From Thermosphaera aggregans DSM 11486 (lineage in GTDB: Archaea; Thermoproteota; Thermoprotei_A; Sulfolobales; Desulfurococcaceae): 64,000 nt of DNA. The notes beneath the pieces were generated by a model. That model did no database searches. It saw only the letters and a program-made list of their open reading frames with translations, and was not told where the DNA came from. This document shows positions 32,923-40,294 of the stretch, piece by piece (the first letter of the stretch is position 1; each line of letters opens with the position of its first letter). Location of the stretch: the NCBI RefSeq assembly GCF_000092185.1, contig NC_014160.1, forward strand, positions 1,116,001 to 1,180,000. The letters are read 5' to 3'. Both the position numbers and the translations under genes were made by a program.

Positions 32923-33186
32923 ATGGCGAAGTCAGCGGCAATAGTACTGATACAGACAGAGATAGGGGCCGAGTCCAAGGTTTTAGACGAGCTCTACAAG
33001 ATCCCCGAGGTTAAGGAAGCCTACGTTGTCTACGGTACATACGATGTCGTAGTCAAGATAGAGGCTGAGGCTTTGGAGAAGATAAGGGAGATCGTCACGA
33101 ACCATGTTAGGAGACTCCCGGACATAAGGACAACGGTTACAATGATCGTTGTAGAGGAGAGGATGAAGTCCTCTCCCAGTCACTAG
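32923..33186 (+). CDS. Stand-alone Lrp/AsnC ligand-binding (RAM) domain protein
   Basis: An 87-residue protein consisting only of the RAM/AsnC effector domain (AIVLIQTEIGAESKVLDELYKIPEVKEAYVVYGTYDVVVKIEA), without a DNA-binding domain. Such SraM proteins bind amino acids and may modulate full-length Lrp regulators by mixed assembly. ATG 32923 has GGTGG at 5-nt spacing. A T7 run follows the gene. Confidence 0.92.
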   Translation: MAKSAAIVLIQTEIGAESKVLDELYKIPEVKEAYVVYGTYDVVVKIEAEALEKIREIVTNHVRRLPDIRTTVTMIVVEERMKSSPSH

Positions 33187-33194
33187 TTAACTCG

Positions 33195-33201
33195 TTTTTT
33201 T
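33195..33201 (+). terminator. T-run terminator
   Basis: Seven T residues start 9 bases after the stop of the RAM-domain gene, the usual archaeal termination signal. Confidence 0.5.
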
Positions 33202-33250
33202 AAAACCCACTTCTCCGGAGCCCTGAGGATGAAGGAGTGGAATTGTTGAG

Positions 33251-33356
33251 TGGACCGGCCGGGATTTGAACCCGGGTCCTCCGCCTCTCCTCGACCTCGG
33301 TCGCGCCCCCTTAGGCCATGCAAGGGCGGCGCTCTTCCAGGCTGAGCTACCGGCCC
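33251..33356 (-). tRNA. tRNA-Ala(TGC) with a 32-nt intron
   Basis: Acceptor GGGCCGG pairs with CCGGTCC, including G3-U70, the tRNA-Ala identity pair. Anticodon stem CCGCC/GGCGG, loop CTTGCA|A with anticodon TGC (33320-33322). The intron (33287-33318) sits at the canonical 37/38 position; T arm CCGGGTTCAAATCCCGG. The discriminator is A73 and CCA is not encoded. TATA-like TTTAAAAC at about 33385-33392 fits the 5' end. Confidence 0.96.
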
Positions 33357-33404
33357 TCTAACAGAAATATGATTTAACAGGGGTTTTAAATGTGGGGAGC
33401 AGGA

Positions 33405-34493
33405 CTACCTTGTCACTCTAGCAGTCTTCAACTCCTCCAGGAGGCTCCTAGCATCCGGGTCACTGCTTATCCTTCTCCTAACATTGTCGAGAAGCTTGTT
33501 CAAGGCTGAAGCAGTAGCCTTCTTCAAGTCTAACGGGTGGATCCTGCCTTCAACGTAAAGCCTCTCCAGGGTGGGGTAGTCTTCAACCGTGATGGTTCCA
33601 CCGTACTTCTCCGGCCTCTCGATGACGAGTGTAAAGCCTTGTTGCTGGAACAACAGGTACTTGTTAATCTCTAACACCGGGTTGAGCTCGGTGATCCTCG
33701 GGGGGCAGTAGGCCTTCATGATCTTGGCTTCGACAGCCTCGGCCTCCTCGTGAACAAAGATGGCCGTCTCCGGCTTGCTCTTACTCATTTTAGCCTCCGC
33801 TGCAATCTCATCGATCTCCGCCCCCGCCCCCATCCTGCCGCCAGGACCCTGTAGCCCGGTTATAATCGGTGTGTGTATTGCCACGGGCTTCTTCAACCCT
33901 AGCTTCTCGGCAATATCCCTGGTCAACATGTGAGCCTTCCTCTGATCAGTCCCGCCCACGGCTATGTCGAGGTCGAGATAGAATATGTCTGTAACCTGCA
34001 TTAACGGATATATTAGCTTGGAGAAATCCGTCTCCCCCTCATCCACCCTCCTCCCCATGATGGTTAAAGCCCTCTTAACTCTTGCAAGGCTGACCTGTTT
34101 AGCCGCCCTGAGGAGTAGGCCCCAGTAGTCCTTGTCACTGGCCAACTCTTCGGCGTCAACATACTTCACCCTCCCCTCCGGAACGCCGATGGCGTCTAAA
34201 ACTATTCGAGTGTACCTGGCGGCCTTCCTGATAAGCTCGAGGCTTCCTCCCAGCTTATCGTTAATGTACGCGTGCCACGTTGCCTCCAGCAGGTAGAAGT
34301 CGACGCCGGCCTCGACGAGGTCTCTCACTTTGAACATCCACACGAGCCATCCGACATGGACAAGGCCGCTCGGCTCAAACCCGAGGTATCCCCTCGGCTT
34401 CTCCTTCTCCTCGAAAACCTTCCTCAACTCTTCAACAGTTACTACTTCAGAAGTATTTCTGATTGCAAGCCTCAATCTCTCATCCACGTTCAC
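33405..34493 (-). CDS. tyrS: Tyrosyl-tRNA synthetase
   Basis: Archaeal class Ic synthetase of about 362 residues charging tRNA-Tyr. The HIGH-like motif is in GFEPSGLVHVGWL, the amino-acid pocket around YLLEATWHAYIND and GGTDQRKAHML, and the KMSKS loop as AKMSKSKPETAIFV. GTG 34493 is preceded by GGTG at 6-nt spacing and gives the normal N-terminus MNVDERL; the longer frame to 34523 crosses the TATA box (TTTATAAGG, 34503-34511). Confidence 0.96.
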   Translation of the reverse strand: MNVDERLRLAIRNTSEVVTVEELRKVFEEKEKPRGYLGFEPSGLVHVGWLVWMFKVRDLVEAGVDFYLLEATWHAYINDKLGGSLELIRKAARYTRIVLDAIGVPEGRVKYVDAEELASDKDYWGLLLRAAKQVSLARVKRALTIMGRRVDEGETDFSKLIYPLMQVTDIFYLDLDIAVGGTDQRKAHMLTRDIAEKLGLKKPVAIHTPIITGLQGPGGRMGAGAEIDEIAAEAKMSKSKPETAIFVHEEAEAVEAKIMKAYCPPRITELNPVLEINKYLLFQQQGFTLVIERPEKYGGTITVEDYPTLERLYVEGRIHPLDLKKATASALNKLLDNVRRRISSDPDARSLLEELKTARVTR

Positions 34494-34544
34494 GCACACC
34501 ACCTTATAAACAAGTATTAGCAACCAGGCTTTATTTAAACAGGA

Positions 34545-34622
34545 ACCTGTCCCCCACCCCTAACACCCGTGGTCATCGAGGCCGTCCGGCTCAGCTTCCA
34601 CGGGCTCTTAAAGGTGGGAGCG
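34545..34622 (-). ncRNA. Candidate H/ACA guide sRNA
   Basis: On the minus strand: lower stem CTCCCACC/GGTGGGGG, internal pocket (TTTAAGAG on the left, TGTTAGG on the right), upper stem CCCGTGG/CCACGGG, and an apical K-turn made of CTGA and GATGA around a GCC-GGAC-GGC hairpin (L7Ae site). ACA (34548-34550) directly follows the lower stem and is 15 nt from the upper stem, the archaeal 14-16 nt rule. A TTTTTAAAC TATA box at about 34644-34652 predicts a 5' end at 34622. It should guide pseudouridylation; the target cannot be fixed here. Confidence 0.68.
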
Positions 34623-34643
34623 GGGCTGTTGCTCAAGATTATT

Positions 34644-34652
34644 GTTTAAAAA
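34644..34652 (-). promoter_or_regulatory. TATA box of the H/ACA sRNA
   Basis: Minus-strand TTTTTAAAC centred 26 bases before the predicted sRNA 5' end; no protein gene starts downstream of it until tyrS, which has its own TATA box. Confidence 0.5.
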
Positions 34653-34702
34653 CCTATTAATTCTTACAAGCTCACAGTTAGTCGGCATGCCGGACCTGCT
34701 GG

Positions 34703-35389
34703 TTAAGGGTATGCGAAAACCTCCCCCGGCTTCAGAACTACTACTTTAGAGCTCGTCTTAGACTCGACGAGTTGCTTGAAAACCTGCGGGTCTGCTCTTA
34801 TCAACGGGAAGGTGTTATAGTGCATTGGTATTACGTACTTAGGCTTCAGCAACTCCACGGCTTTAACAGCTTCTCGCACGCCCATTGTGAAATGCCCGCC
34901 TATTGGGAGCAAAGCTACATCAGGGGCGTAGAGCTCCCCTATGAGCTCCATCTCGCTGAACAACCCGGTGTCCCCTGCGTGGTAAACAGTCAAGTCTCTG
35001 CCTCTGACGACCACTCCTACTGGAACCCCCCGGTTACTGCTGTGGAACGCGGGCGTCAACACCACCTCGACGTCAGGGATCGCTAGGGAACCTCCAATAT
35101 TTCCGCCGATCGCCTTAACGCCCTGCTCCTGGGCGTACAGGGCTATCTCGTAAACACCCACTATCGGTGCCCCAGTGTGTTTTGATACTTCGATAGCGTT
35201 TCCCAAGTGATCCCCATGGTCATGGGTTACGATGATGTAGTCGATCCTTCTCTCCGAGTACTCGGATGGTTTTACGGGGCTCAACGGGTTTTCAATCCAG
35301 GGGTCGATCAACAGGGTTTTAACAGCGTCGTCCAGCCCGGTTAACACTATTTCGAAAAAGCTGTGGCCGAGGTATTTTACAATACCCAT
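34703..35389 (-). CDS. UPF0173 metallo-beta-lactamase-fold hydrolase
   Basis: A 228-residue metal-dependent hydrolase. The N-terminal YLGHSFFEI is typical of UPF0173, the metal motif THDHGDHLG is complete, further ligands are in FHSSNRG, HAGDTG and the final His in MHYNTFP. Substrate unknown. It is divergent from map with 46 bases between starts. Confidence 0.92.
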   Translation of the reverse strand: MGIVKYLGHSFFEIVLTGLDDAVKTLLIDPWIENPLSPVKPSEYSERRIDYIIVTHDHGDHLGNAIEVSKHTGAPIVGVYEIALYAQEQGVKAIGGNIGGSLAIPDVEVVLTPAFHSSNRGVPVGVVVRGRDLTVYHAGDTGLFSEMELIGELYAPDVALLPIGGHFTMGVREAVKAVELLKPKYVIPMHYNTFPLIRADPQVFKQLVESKTSSKVVVLKPGEVFAYP

Positions 35390-35435
35390 TCAACCCACCA
35401 TTAATCTATATTGTTTAATACTTGGAAAAACCTTT

Positions 35436-36362
35436 ATGTCTAGAAAGGGTTTGAGCCTAATGGTTACGGATGACGAGCTTGCGAAGCTTTTGAAGGCTGG
35501 CGAGATAGCGAGGAGGGTTAGGGAGGAGGCCCACCGGGTGGTGAAGCCTGGAGCTAGGCTCGTGGATGTTGCGGAGTACTTGGAGAGGATGATAAGGGAA
35601 CTGGGGGGTTTCCCCGCGTTCCCGATCAACATAGGCGTCAACGAGGTCGCAGCCCACTACACCCCTGTTCCAAACGATCCCTCCGTAATCCCCGATAACT
35701 CTGTTGTTAAAATAGACATAGGGGTTCACGTGGATGGTTACATAGCTGACACAGCCACAACGCTGTGTTTCAACCCAGCAATGGAAGGGCTTGTTGAGGC
35801 TGCGCGGAAAGCTCTTGAAAGAGTTGTAGAGGTTTTCAAACCCGGGGTGAAGGCTTCAGAGATCGGAAGGGTTGTCGAAGACACTATTAGGAGCTACGGG
35901 TTTAAACCGATCAAGAACCTGAGCGGCCACAGCATATCAGCATACACTATTCACGCCGGCGTGAGCATTCCGAATTTCAACGACTTGTTCGCGAGGTACA
36001 AGCTGGAGCAGGGTGTTTACGCGGTGGAGCCTTTCGCAACCAACGGGGCGGGCTTGGTCAAGGATTTGAGCTTGAAAACGATTTACGCTCTTAAACAGGG
36101 GCGTCGCGGCAGGCTTCCCCCGCAGGCTCTCAGGCTCTATGATCAAATCTACGGGGAGAGGAAAACCCTCCCGTTCGCCGAGAGATGGTATATGGGGCTG
36201 GCATCCTCGGCTGAGGGTTTGAAGGGGTTGCTGGCTTTAATGGAGAGGAACAATCTTCTCACCGCCTACCCCGTCCTCGTTGAGAAGGACAGCGGGGTTG
36301 TCTCACAGTTTGAACATACTTTCATTGTTCTCGACAAGGAGGTAGTGGTGTCTACTCTCTAG
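35436..36362 (+). CDS. map: Methionine aminopeptidase, type II
   Basis: Removes N-terminal Met from new proteins. Metal ligands are in KIDIGVHVDGYIADTA (Asp-Asp), SGHSISAYTIHAG (His), EPFATNG (Glu) and QFEHTFIV (Glu). The helical insert around residues 210-250 marks the archaeal/eukaryotic type II. Start uncertain: ATG 35436, or ATG 35460 (MVTDDELAK), the latter favoured by TATA-like boxes near 35410-35438. Length about 300 residues is normal. Confidence 0.96.
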   Translation: MSRKGLSLMVTDDELAKLLKAGEIARRVREEAHRVVKPGARLVDVAEYLERMIRELGGFPAFPINIGVNEVAAHYTPVPNDPSVIPDNSVVKIDIGVHVDGYIADTATTLCFNPAMEGLVEAARKALERVVEVFKPGVKASEIGRVVEDTIRSYGFKPIKNLSGHSISAYTIHAGVSIPNFNDLFARYKLEQGVYAVEPFATNGAGLVKDLSLKTIYALKQGRRGRLPPQALRLYDQIYGERKTLPFAERWYMGLASSAEGLKGLLALMERNNLLTAYPVLVEKDSGVVSQFEHTFIVLDKEVVVSTL

Positions 36363-36426
36363 TTTTAACACATGTTTTTAAACGACTATAGGGTTAGAGA
36401 TTAAGAAGAGTGTTGAGTGGACAGGT

Positions 36427-37521
36427 ATGGATGGGGACACGTCTTCAATGATTGTGCAACTGGTATGGCTGGTCTTCTTCTTCCTCATAATCACTGGTTT
36501 AAACCAGAAGATACAAACCAAGATATGGATAATGGATATCAGGGCAAAGCTTAACGTGATAATGTCTCTTGTAGAGGAGGATAGGCGGAGAGTAGCCAAC
36601 ATGCTCCGCAACCTAGGGGTCGCCGCACCGGACATCCTGATAAACAGGATTGTAGACTTCTTCACAATAGAGCCCGTCGAGATAGAGCCCACGGATATTA
36701 TTAAGAGGCTTGACCACCTGGTTAGGACAACCGATGAGTCCGTTAAGAAAATGGTTGAAGCAACCATCCCCCATGTCGGGAAGTATGAGAAAACCTTGAT
36801 CGAGTCAAGCCTTTCAATAGTTGGAGCATTAAACACCATATACAAGATTGTCAGACACTACCTGCTGACCGGTGAGAGAGAGAACAACTGGATCCTTATA
36901 ATGCAGTTGCAGTTTCAAATGCCGATGATAATGAAGCTTGTCAACACCTATCACGAAGCCCTCGACGCCTTCTCAACTGGGAAGCCGATAGGGGATGCTG
37001 CGGGCCCGTTAACGGTTCACAGGCTTATAGAGAACGGGCAGGTTGTTTCGAGAAGAGTCATTGACGAGACCAGCATTATCGAATTATACTATAAGGATAG
37101 AAGAGTTTTCGTAATAAAGGCGGAAGGCCCCGGGAGCAACGTGGGACACCCTGGCGCGGTTTTAAACAAGCTTGTCGAGGACTTGAAGGGCAACGTGGAC
37201 TTGATCATAACGATCGACGCGGCTTTAAAGCTTGAGGGGGAGGAGACAGGGTCGTTGGCGGAGGGTGTTGGAGCAGCCATCGGTGACCCGGGCCCCGAGA
37301 AGATAGCGATTGAGAGGGCCGCTTCAAAGTACAATATCCCGTTAAGAGCGCTTGTCGTGAAAATGGATTTAAGGGAGGCTATAACCGTGATGAGGAAGGA
37401 GATTTTCGAAGCATGCTATAAAGCATACAAGTATGTTGACAAGATCATAGAGGAGGAGACTAAGCCGAAGGCAACGGTTATCGTTGCCGGGATAGGCAAC
37501 ACTATGGGGGTGCCTGGGTAA
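36427..37521 (+). CDS. DUF1512 membrane-anchored archaeal protein
   Basis: A 364-residue protein with one N-terminal membrane helix (about 8-25) and a large cytoplasmic domain containing EGPGSNVGHPGAVLNKLV and the acidic, Gly-rich SLAEGVGAAIGDPGPEKI. It matches what I recall of DUF1512, confined to archaea, with no known function. Its last base is the first base of the next gene, so the two are coupled. Confidence 0.85.
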   Translation: MDGDTSSMIVQLVWLVFFFLIITGLNQKIQTKIWIMDIRAKLNVIMSLVEEDRRRVANMLRNLGVAAPDILINRIVDFFTIEPVEIEPTDIIKRLDHLVRTTDESVKKMVEATIPHVGKYEKTLIESSLSIVGALNTIYKIVRHYLLTGERENNWILIMQLQFQMPMIMKLVNTYHEALDAFSTGKPIGDAAGPLTVHRLIENGQVVSRRVIDETSIIELYYKDRRVFVIKAEGPGSNVGHPGAVLNKLVEDLKGNVDLIITIDAALKLEGEETGSLAEGVGAAIGDPGPEKIAIERAASKYNIPLRALVVKMDLREAITVMRKEIFEACYKAYKYVDKIIEEETKPKATVIVAGIGNTMGVPG

Positions 37522-37808
37522 TGGCTGACGGCGTAGATTTTTACAGCCTATTCCTCGTCGTAATCGTCATACTGTTGATAGCGTACTTGCTAATAGATAC
37601 TTTCACCAAGAAGCCGAAGAAGAAAGAGTACGTTACAAGAGAGTTGTTGAAATGTGTTAAATGCGGCTTCTCCGTTGAGAAAGAGTTCGAGCCAGGCGAC
37701 TTCATAGGGCTTGTCAAGGACAAGTGCCCCAAGTGCGGCGGGGACTTAAGGGTTGAAGGAATCTACTCCGTCGAGAAGGAAAAAATTTTAAAACCCGGTA
37801 ATCCTTAG
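37521..37808 (+). CDS. Small membrane protein with a C-terminal zinc ribbon
   Basis: A 95-residue protein: membrane helix at about 10-27, then a Lys-rich stretch and a zinc ribbon with CVKCGFSVEKEF and CPKCGGDLRVEG. Coupled to the DUF1512 gene (stop TAA and start ATG share a base), suggesting a joint membrane-associated function. The 3' end of the gene contains the TATA box of the 5S rRNA gene. Confidence 0.85.
   Translation: MADGVDFYSLFLVVIVILLIAYLLIDTFTKKPKKKEYVTRELLKCVKCGFSVEKEFEPGDFIGLVKDKCPKCGGDLRVEGIYSVEKEKILKPGNP
37783..37793 (+). promoter_or_regulatory. TATA box of the 5S rRNA gene inside the preceding ORF
   Basis: AAATTTTAAAA is centred about 28-30 bases before the 5S 5' end (about 37819); it overlaps the last codons of the zinc-ribbon gene. 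Confidence 0.5.
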
Positions 37809-37818
37809 GAATGATAGG

Positions 37819-37946
37819 TGCCCGACCCGGCCATAGTGGCCGGGCAACACCCGGTCTCGTATCGAACCCGGAAGTTAAGCCGGCCACGTCAGGGTGGCAG
37901 TGAGGTCCGCGAGGCCTCGCAGCCGCCCTGAGCTGGGATCGGGCAC
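37819..37946 (+). rRNA. rrf: 5S ribosomal RNA
   Basis: Helix I is GTGCCCGA at the 5' end paired with TCGGGCAC at 37939-37946. The conserved loop sequence GAACCCGGAAGTTAAGCC is at 37865-37882, and helix IV/V lies around GTCCGCGAGGCCTCGCAGCC. Length about 128 nt. It stands alone, not linked to 16S or 23S, as is usual in crenarchaea. Confidence 0.97.
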
Positions 37947-37974
37947 TCCCTACAACTATCCTCTTACACCGGCT

Positions 37975-38268
37975 TCAACCCTCCCAGGCGGTATCATCCC
38001 GTGGTCGGCTTCTCGAGTGTTTCAACGCCCGGGTTGCGAGGAAAATGTTCACTGCCACGAGTACTGCTAGGAGGGCGATCACTGCTAGCAGTAAAATCTC
38101 GATAACGCCGGTGCTCCCAACCCCCCAGCACACTGGTATGAAGAATATGATCAAGCATCCAGCGAACCCGGCCTCCCCGCCACCGGATCCGATCGATAGT
38201 GCTACGGCTACTAACACTATTGTGAGGCCTAAGGCTATCATGATGAGCCCTACTCTCCCGGGGCTCAT
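37975..38268 (-). CDS. Small membrane protein related to the DUF131 family
   Basis: A 97-residue protein with two or three membrane spans and the motif GFAGCLIIFFIPVCWGVG, similar to the GGxxxxGPIPIxxG loop of the DUF131 (TIGR00304) small archaeal membrane proteins. Its start overlaps the end of the upstream paralogue by four bases. Function unknown. Confidence 0.75.
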   Translation of the reverse strand: MSPGRVGLIMIALGLTIVLVAVALSIGSGGGEAGFAGCLIIFFIPVCWGVGSTGVIEILLLAVIALLAVLVAVNIFLATRALKHSRSRPRDDTAWEG

Positions 38269-38504
38269 GAAGCAACCCCTGCCATAGAAACTATTAGAAC
38301 CGCCAGTATGGCGGCGGTAATCAGAAGCAGGGCGAGCCCAATCCTCCTTGAGCTGGCGACGAGAATCGGTATTGGACCGATCATGACCAAACCCCCTGCC
38401 TCAACCCTTGCCCCTCCATCCTCCTTGATGATGGAGTAGAACAGGACCAGGATTCCAGCAATAATCAGTACCAGCCCGATTAAGAGTAGCTGTGAAACAA
38501 TCAT
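38265..38504 (-). CDS. DUF131 family small membrane protein
   Basis: A 79-residue protein with two membrane helices flanking VEAGGLVMIGPIPILVASS, the family signature. The pair of paralogous genes (this and the next) is translationally coupled by an ATGA-type overlap. Function unknown. Confidence 0.82.
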   Translation of the reverse strand: MIVSQLLLIGLVLIIAGILVLFYSIIKEDGGARVEAGGLVMIGPIPILVASSRRIGLALLLITAAILAVLIVSMAGVAS

Positions 38505-38570
38505 TCCCGCGGCCCCAGCATGCTTTAATCCCTAGACAATCTTATATGGATTCTTGAGGGCGTTTCAGAA

Positions 38571-38873
38571 ATGATTGGCGAAGTGATCCGTGTAAAAGAG
38601 GTAAGTAGCGGAGGGAGGAAGTACCTGGGGCTCGAGGTCAATCTGCCCGGGTCACCTCCACTAGTCCTCCTAGTTGGTGAAACAGGCTTCGCGATGTGCG
38701 GGTTCCTCGATGTCTCAGCGGCCGAGAAAAAGGGAGCTGTGGCCGTGAAAATCCCCGGGGTAAGCTCTGTTGAGGAATTACTCGAGAAGGAGATAGCTGA
38801 GGCAACCTCCAGAGCTGAGGCTAAGGGTTTGAGGAAAGGGGTTAGGCTTAAGGATGTTCTCGATTATTTATGA
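38571..38873 (+). CDS. DUF1805 (YunC-like) protein
   Basis: A 100-residue protein of the DUF1805 family: N-terminal strand, LGLEVNLPGSPPLVLLVGETGFAMCGFLDV and a C-terminal helix pair. Function unknown; present in archaea and Firmicutes. It lies 12 bases upstream of pyk and is probably co-transcribed with it. Confidence 0.86.
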   Translation: MIGEVIRVKEVSSGGRKYLGLEVNLPGSPPLVLLVGETGFAMCGFLDVSAAEKKGAVAVKIPGVSSVEELLEKEIAEATSRAEAKGLRKGVRLKDVLDYL

Positions 38874-38885
38874 GAGGAGAAGGTC

Positions 38886-40289
38886 TTGAAGCCAAGGGTT
38901 AAAATACTTGCAACACTGGGCCCTAGTAGCGGGGATTTTGAAACCGTTAAGAAGATGATTCGTGAAGGAGCCTCAGGCTTCAGGATAAACTATGCTCACG
39001 GTGATTCGAAAGCCTGGGATCTCTACGTTAAAATGGTGAGAGATGCCTCGGCGGAACTAGGTGTAACCGTCTCCATAATAGGCGACCTGCCGGGGCCCCA
39101 GGTGAGATCGGGTGATTTCGAAGAGTTTAGCGTTAAGAGGGGTGATCAGGTCAGGCTCGAACACGCTTCGGCGGGTTCGGGCTCGAAGACCATACCTATA
39201 GCGGTGCGCGAGCTCTTCGCAATCCTTGAACCCGGGGATGTGGTACTCTATGGTGATGGCGAAGTATCTTTGAGAGTATTAAGCATTGATGAACACTCGT
39301 CCACGCTGCTGGCTTTAAACGACGGCGTCGTCAAGCCGCGTAAGAAGATTGTTGTCCAGGGCAAGGAGATTAACCTCCCCATGCTCTCCGGAAGAGACAT
39401 GGAGTTGTTGAACCATGCTGTTTCAAACCAGTTAACTTATGTCGCGTTAAGCTATGTCAGGAGCCCCCGGGATATAGAGCTCGTTAAGAACTTGTTGAGA
39501 AATAAGAGTTTTAAACCCGGGATTATCGCGAAGATTGAGACCAGGCCAGCATATCTCAACCTTAGAGAAATAGCTGAATTAGCTGATGCCGTCCTCGTGG
39601 CCAGGGGAGATCTTGGACTTCACTTCCCGCTTGAAGAAGTCCCCCTCATACAGAAGAATATAGTGGCAGTGGCAAACTCCCTTGGCAAGCCGAGTATCGT
39701 AGCGACGCAGGTAATGGAGTCAATGATTGACAACCCTAGGCCGAGCAGGAGTGACGTGGTGGATGTTTACAACTCAGTGTACGACATGGTTGACGCGGTC
39801 ATGCTTACCAATGAGACAGCGGTTGGGAAGTACCCTGTTGAGACGGTAAAGTGGGCTAGGAGGGTTATTGAAACCGCTGAGTCCCGGCAGGACCCCGTTA
39901 TCGCGCAGCGCTCCAGGAGGATGGGGGGTGGGCTCAGGGAGAAGTATGCGTACGGTCTGCTATCGCTTGCGGAGAGTCTGAACGCTAAAATACTCGTCTA
40001 CACTAAAGGCAACACTGTCCCCCCGTTAATCTCGAAGCACAGACCTCTCGTCCCTGTTTACGTTGGCTCCTCTTCTAAAACGATTGCCGAAGCGTTAACC
40101 ATCTACTACGGGTTGACGCCTATAGTTCTGGGAGACTCCGGCGGGGATATGGATTACGAGAAAGGGGTTGAGGAGCTCTACCGTGTCGCAAGGGAGAGGA
40201 GGCTTGTCGACATCGGGGATGTTGTGGTTAAAGCCTATGTGAAATCGGGGACGGGCGTGCATGAAATAATCATTGAAGAAGTGAAGTAG
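38886..40289 (+). CDS. pyk: Pyruvate kinase
   Basis: A 467-residue enzyme forming pyruvate and ATP from phosphoenolpyruvate. The N-terminus KILATLGPSSGDF, the catalytic Lys/metal region IIAKIETRPAYLNLREI, ARGDLGLHFPLEEVP and TQVMESMIDNPRPSRSDV are all present. The C-terminal regulatory domain is of normal size. TTG 38886 follows a GAGGAG Shine-Dalgarno. Confidence 0.97.
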   Translation: MKPRVKILATLGPSSGDFETVKKMIREGASGFRINYAHGDSKAWDLYVKMVRDASAELGVTVSIIGDLPGPQVRSGDFEEFSVKRGDQVRLEHASAGSGSKTIPIAVRELFAILEPGDVVLYGDGEVSLRVLSIDEHSSTLLALNDGVVKPRKKIVVQGKEINLPMLSGRDMELLNHAVSNQLTYVALSYVRSPRDIELVKNLLRNKSFKPGIIAKIETRPAYLNLREIAELADAVLVARGDLGLHFPLEEVPLIQKNIVAVANSLGKPSIVATQVMESMIDNPRPSRSDVVDVYNSVYDMVDAVMLTNETAVGKYPVETVKWARRVIETAESRQDPVIAQRSRRMGGGLREKYAYGLLSLAESLNAKILVYTKGNTVPPLISKHRPLVPVYVGSSSKTIAEALTIYYGLTPIVLGDSGGDMDYEKGVEELYRVARERRLVDIGDVVVKAYVKSGTGVHEIIIEEVK

Positions 40290-40294
40290 CCTGC

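Noticed and set aside
34683-34692. CGGCATGCCG palindrome as a terminator
   Set aside because: No T-run follows on either strand and the loop would be too tight for a useful hairpin; likely chance.
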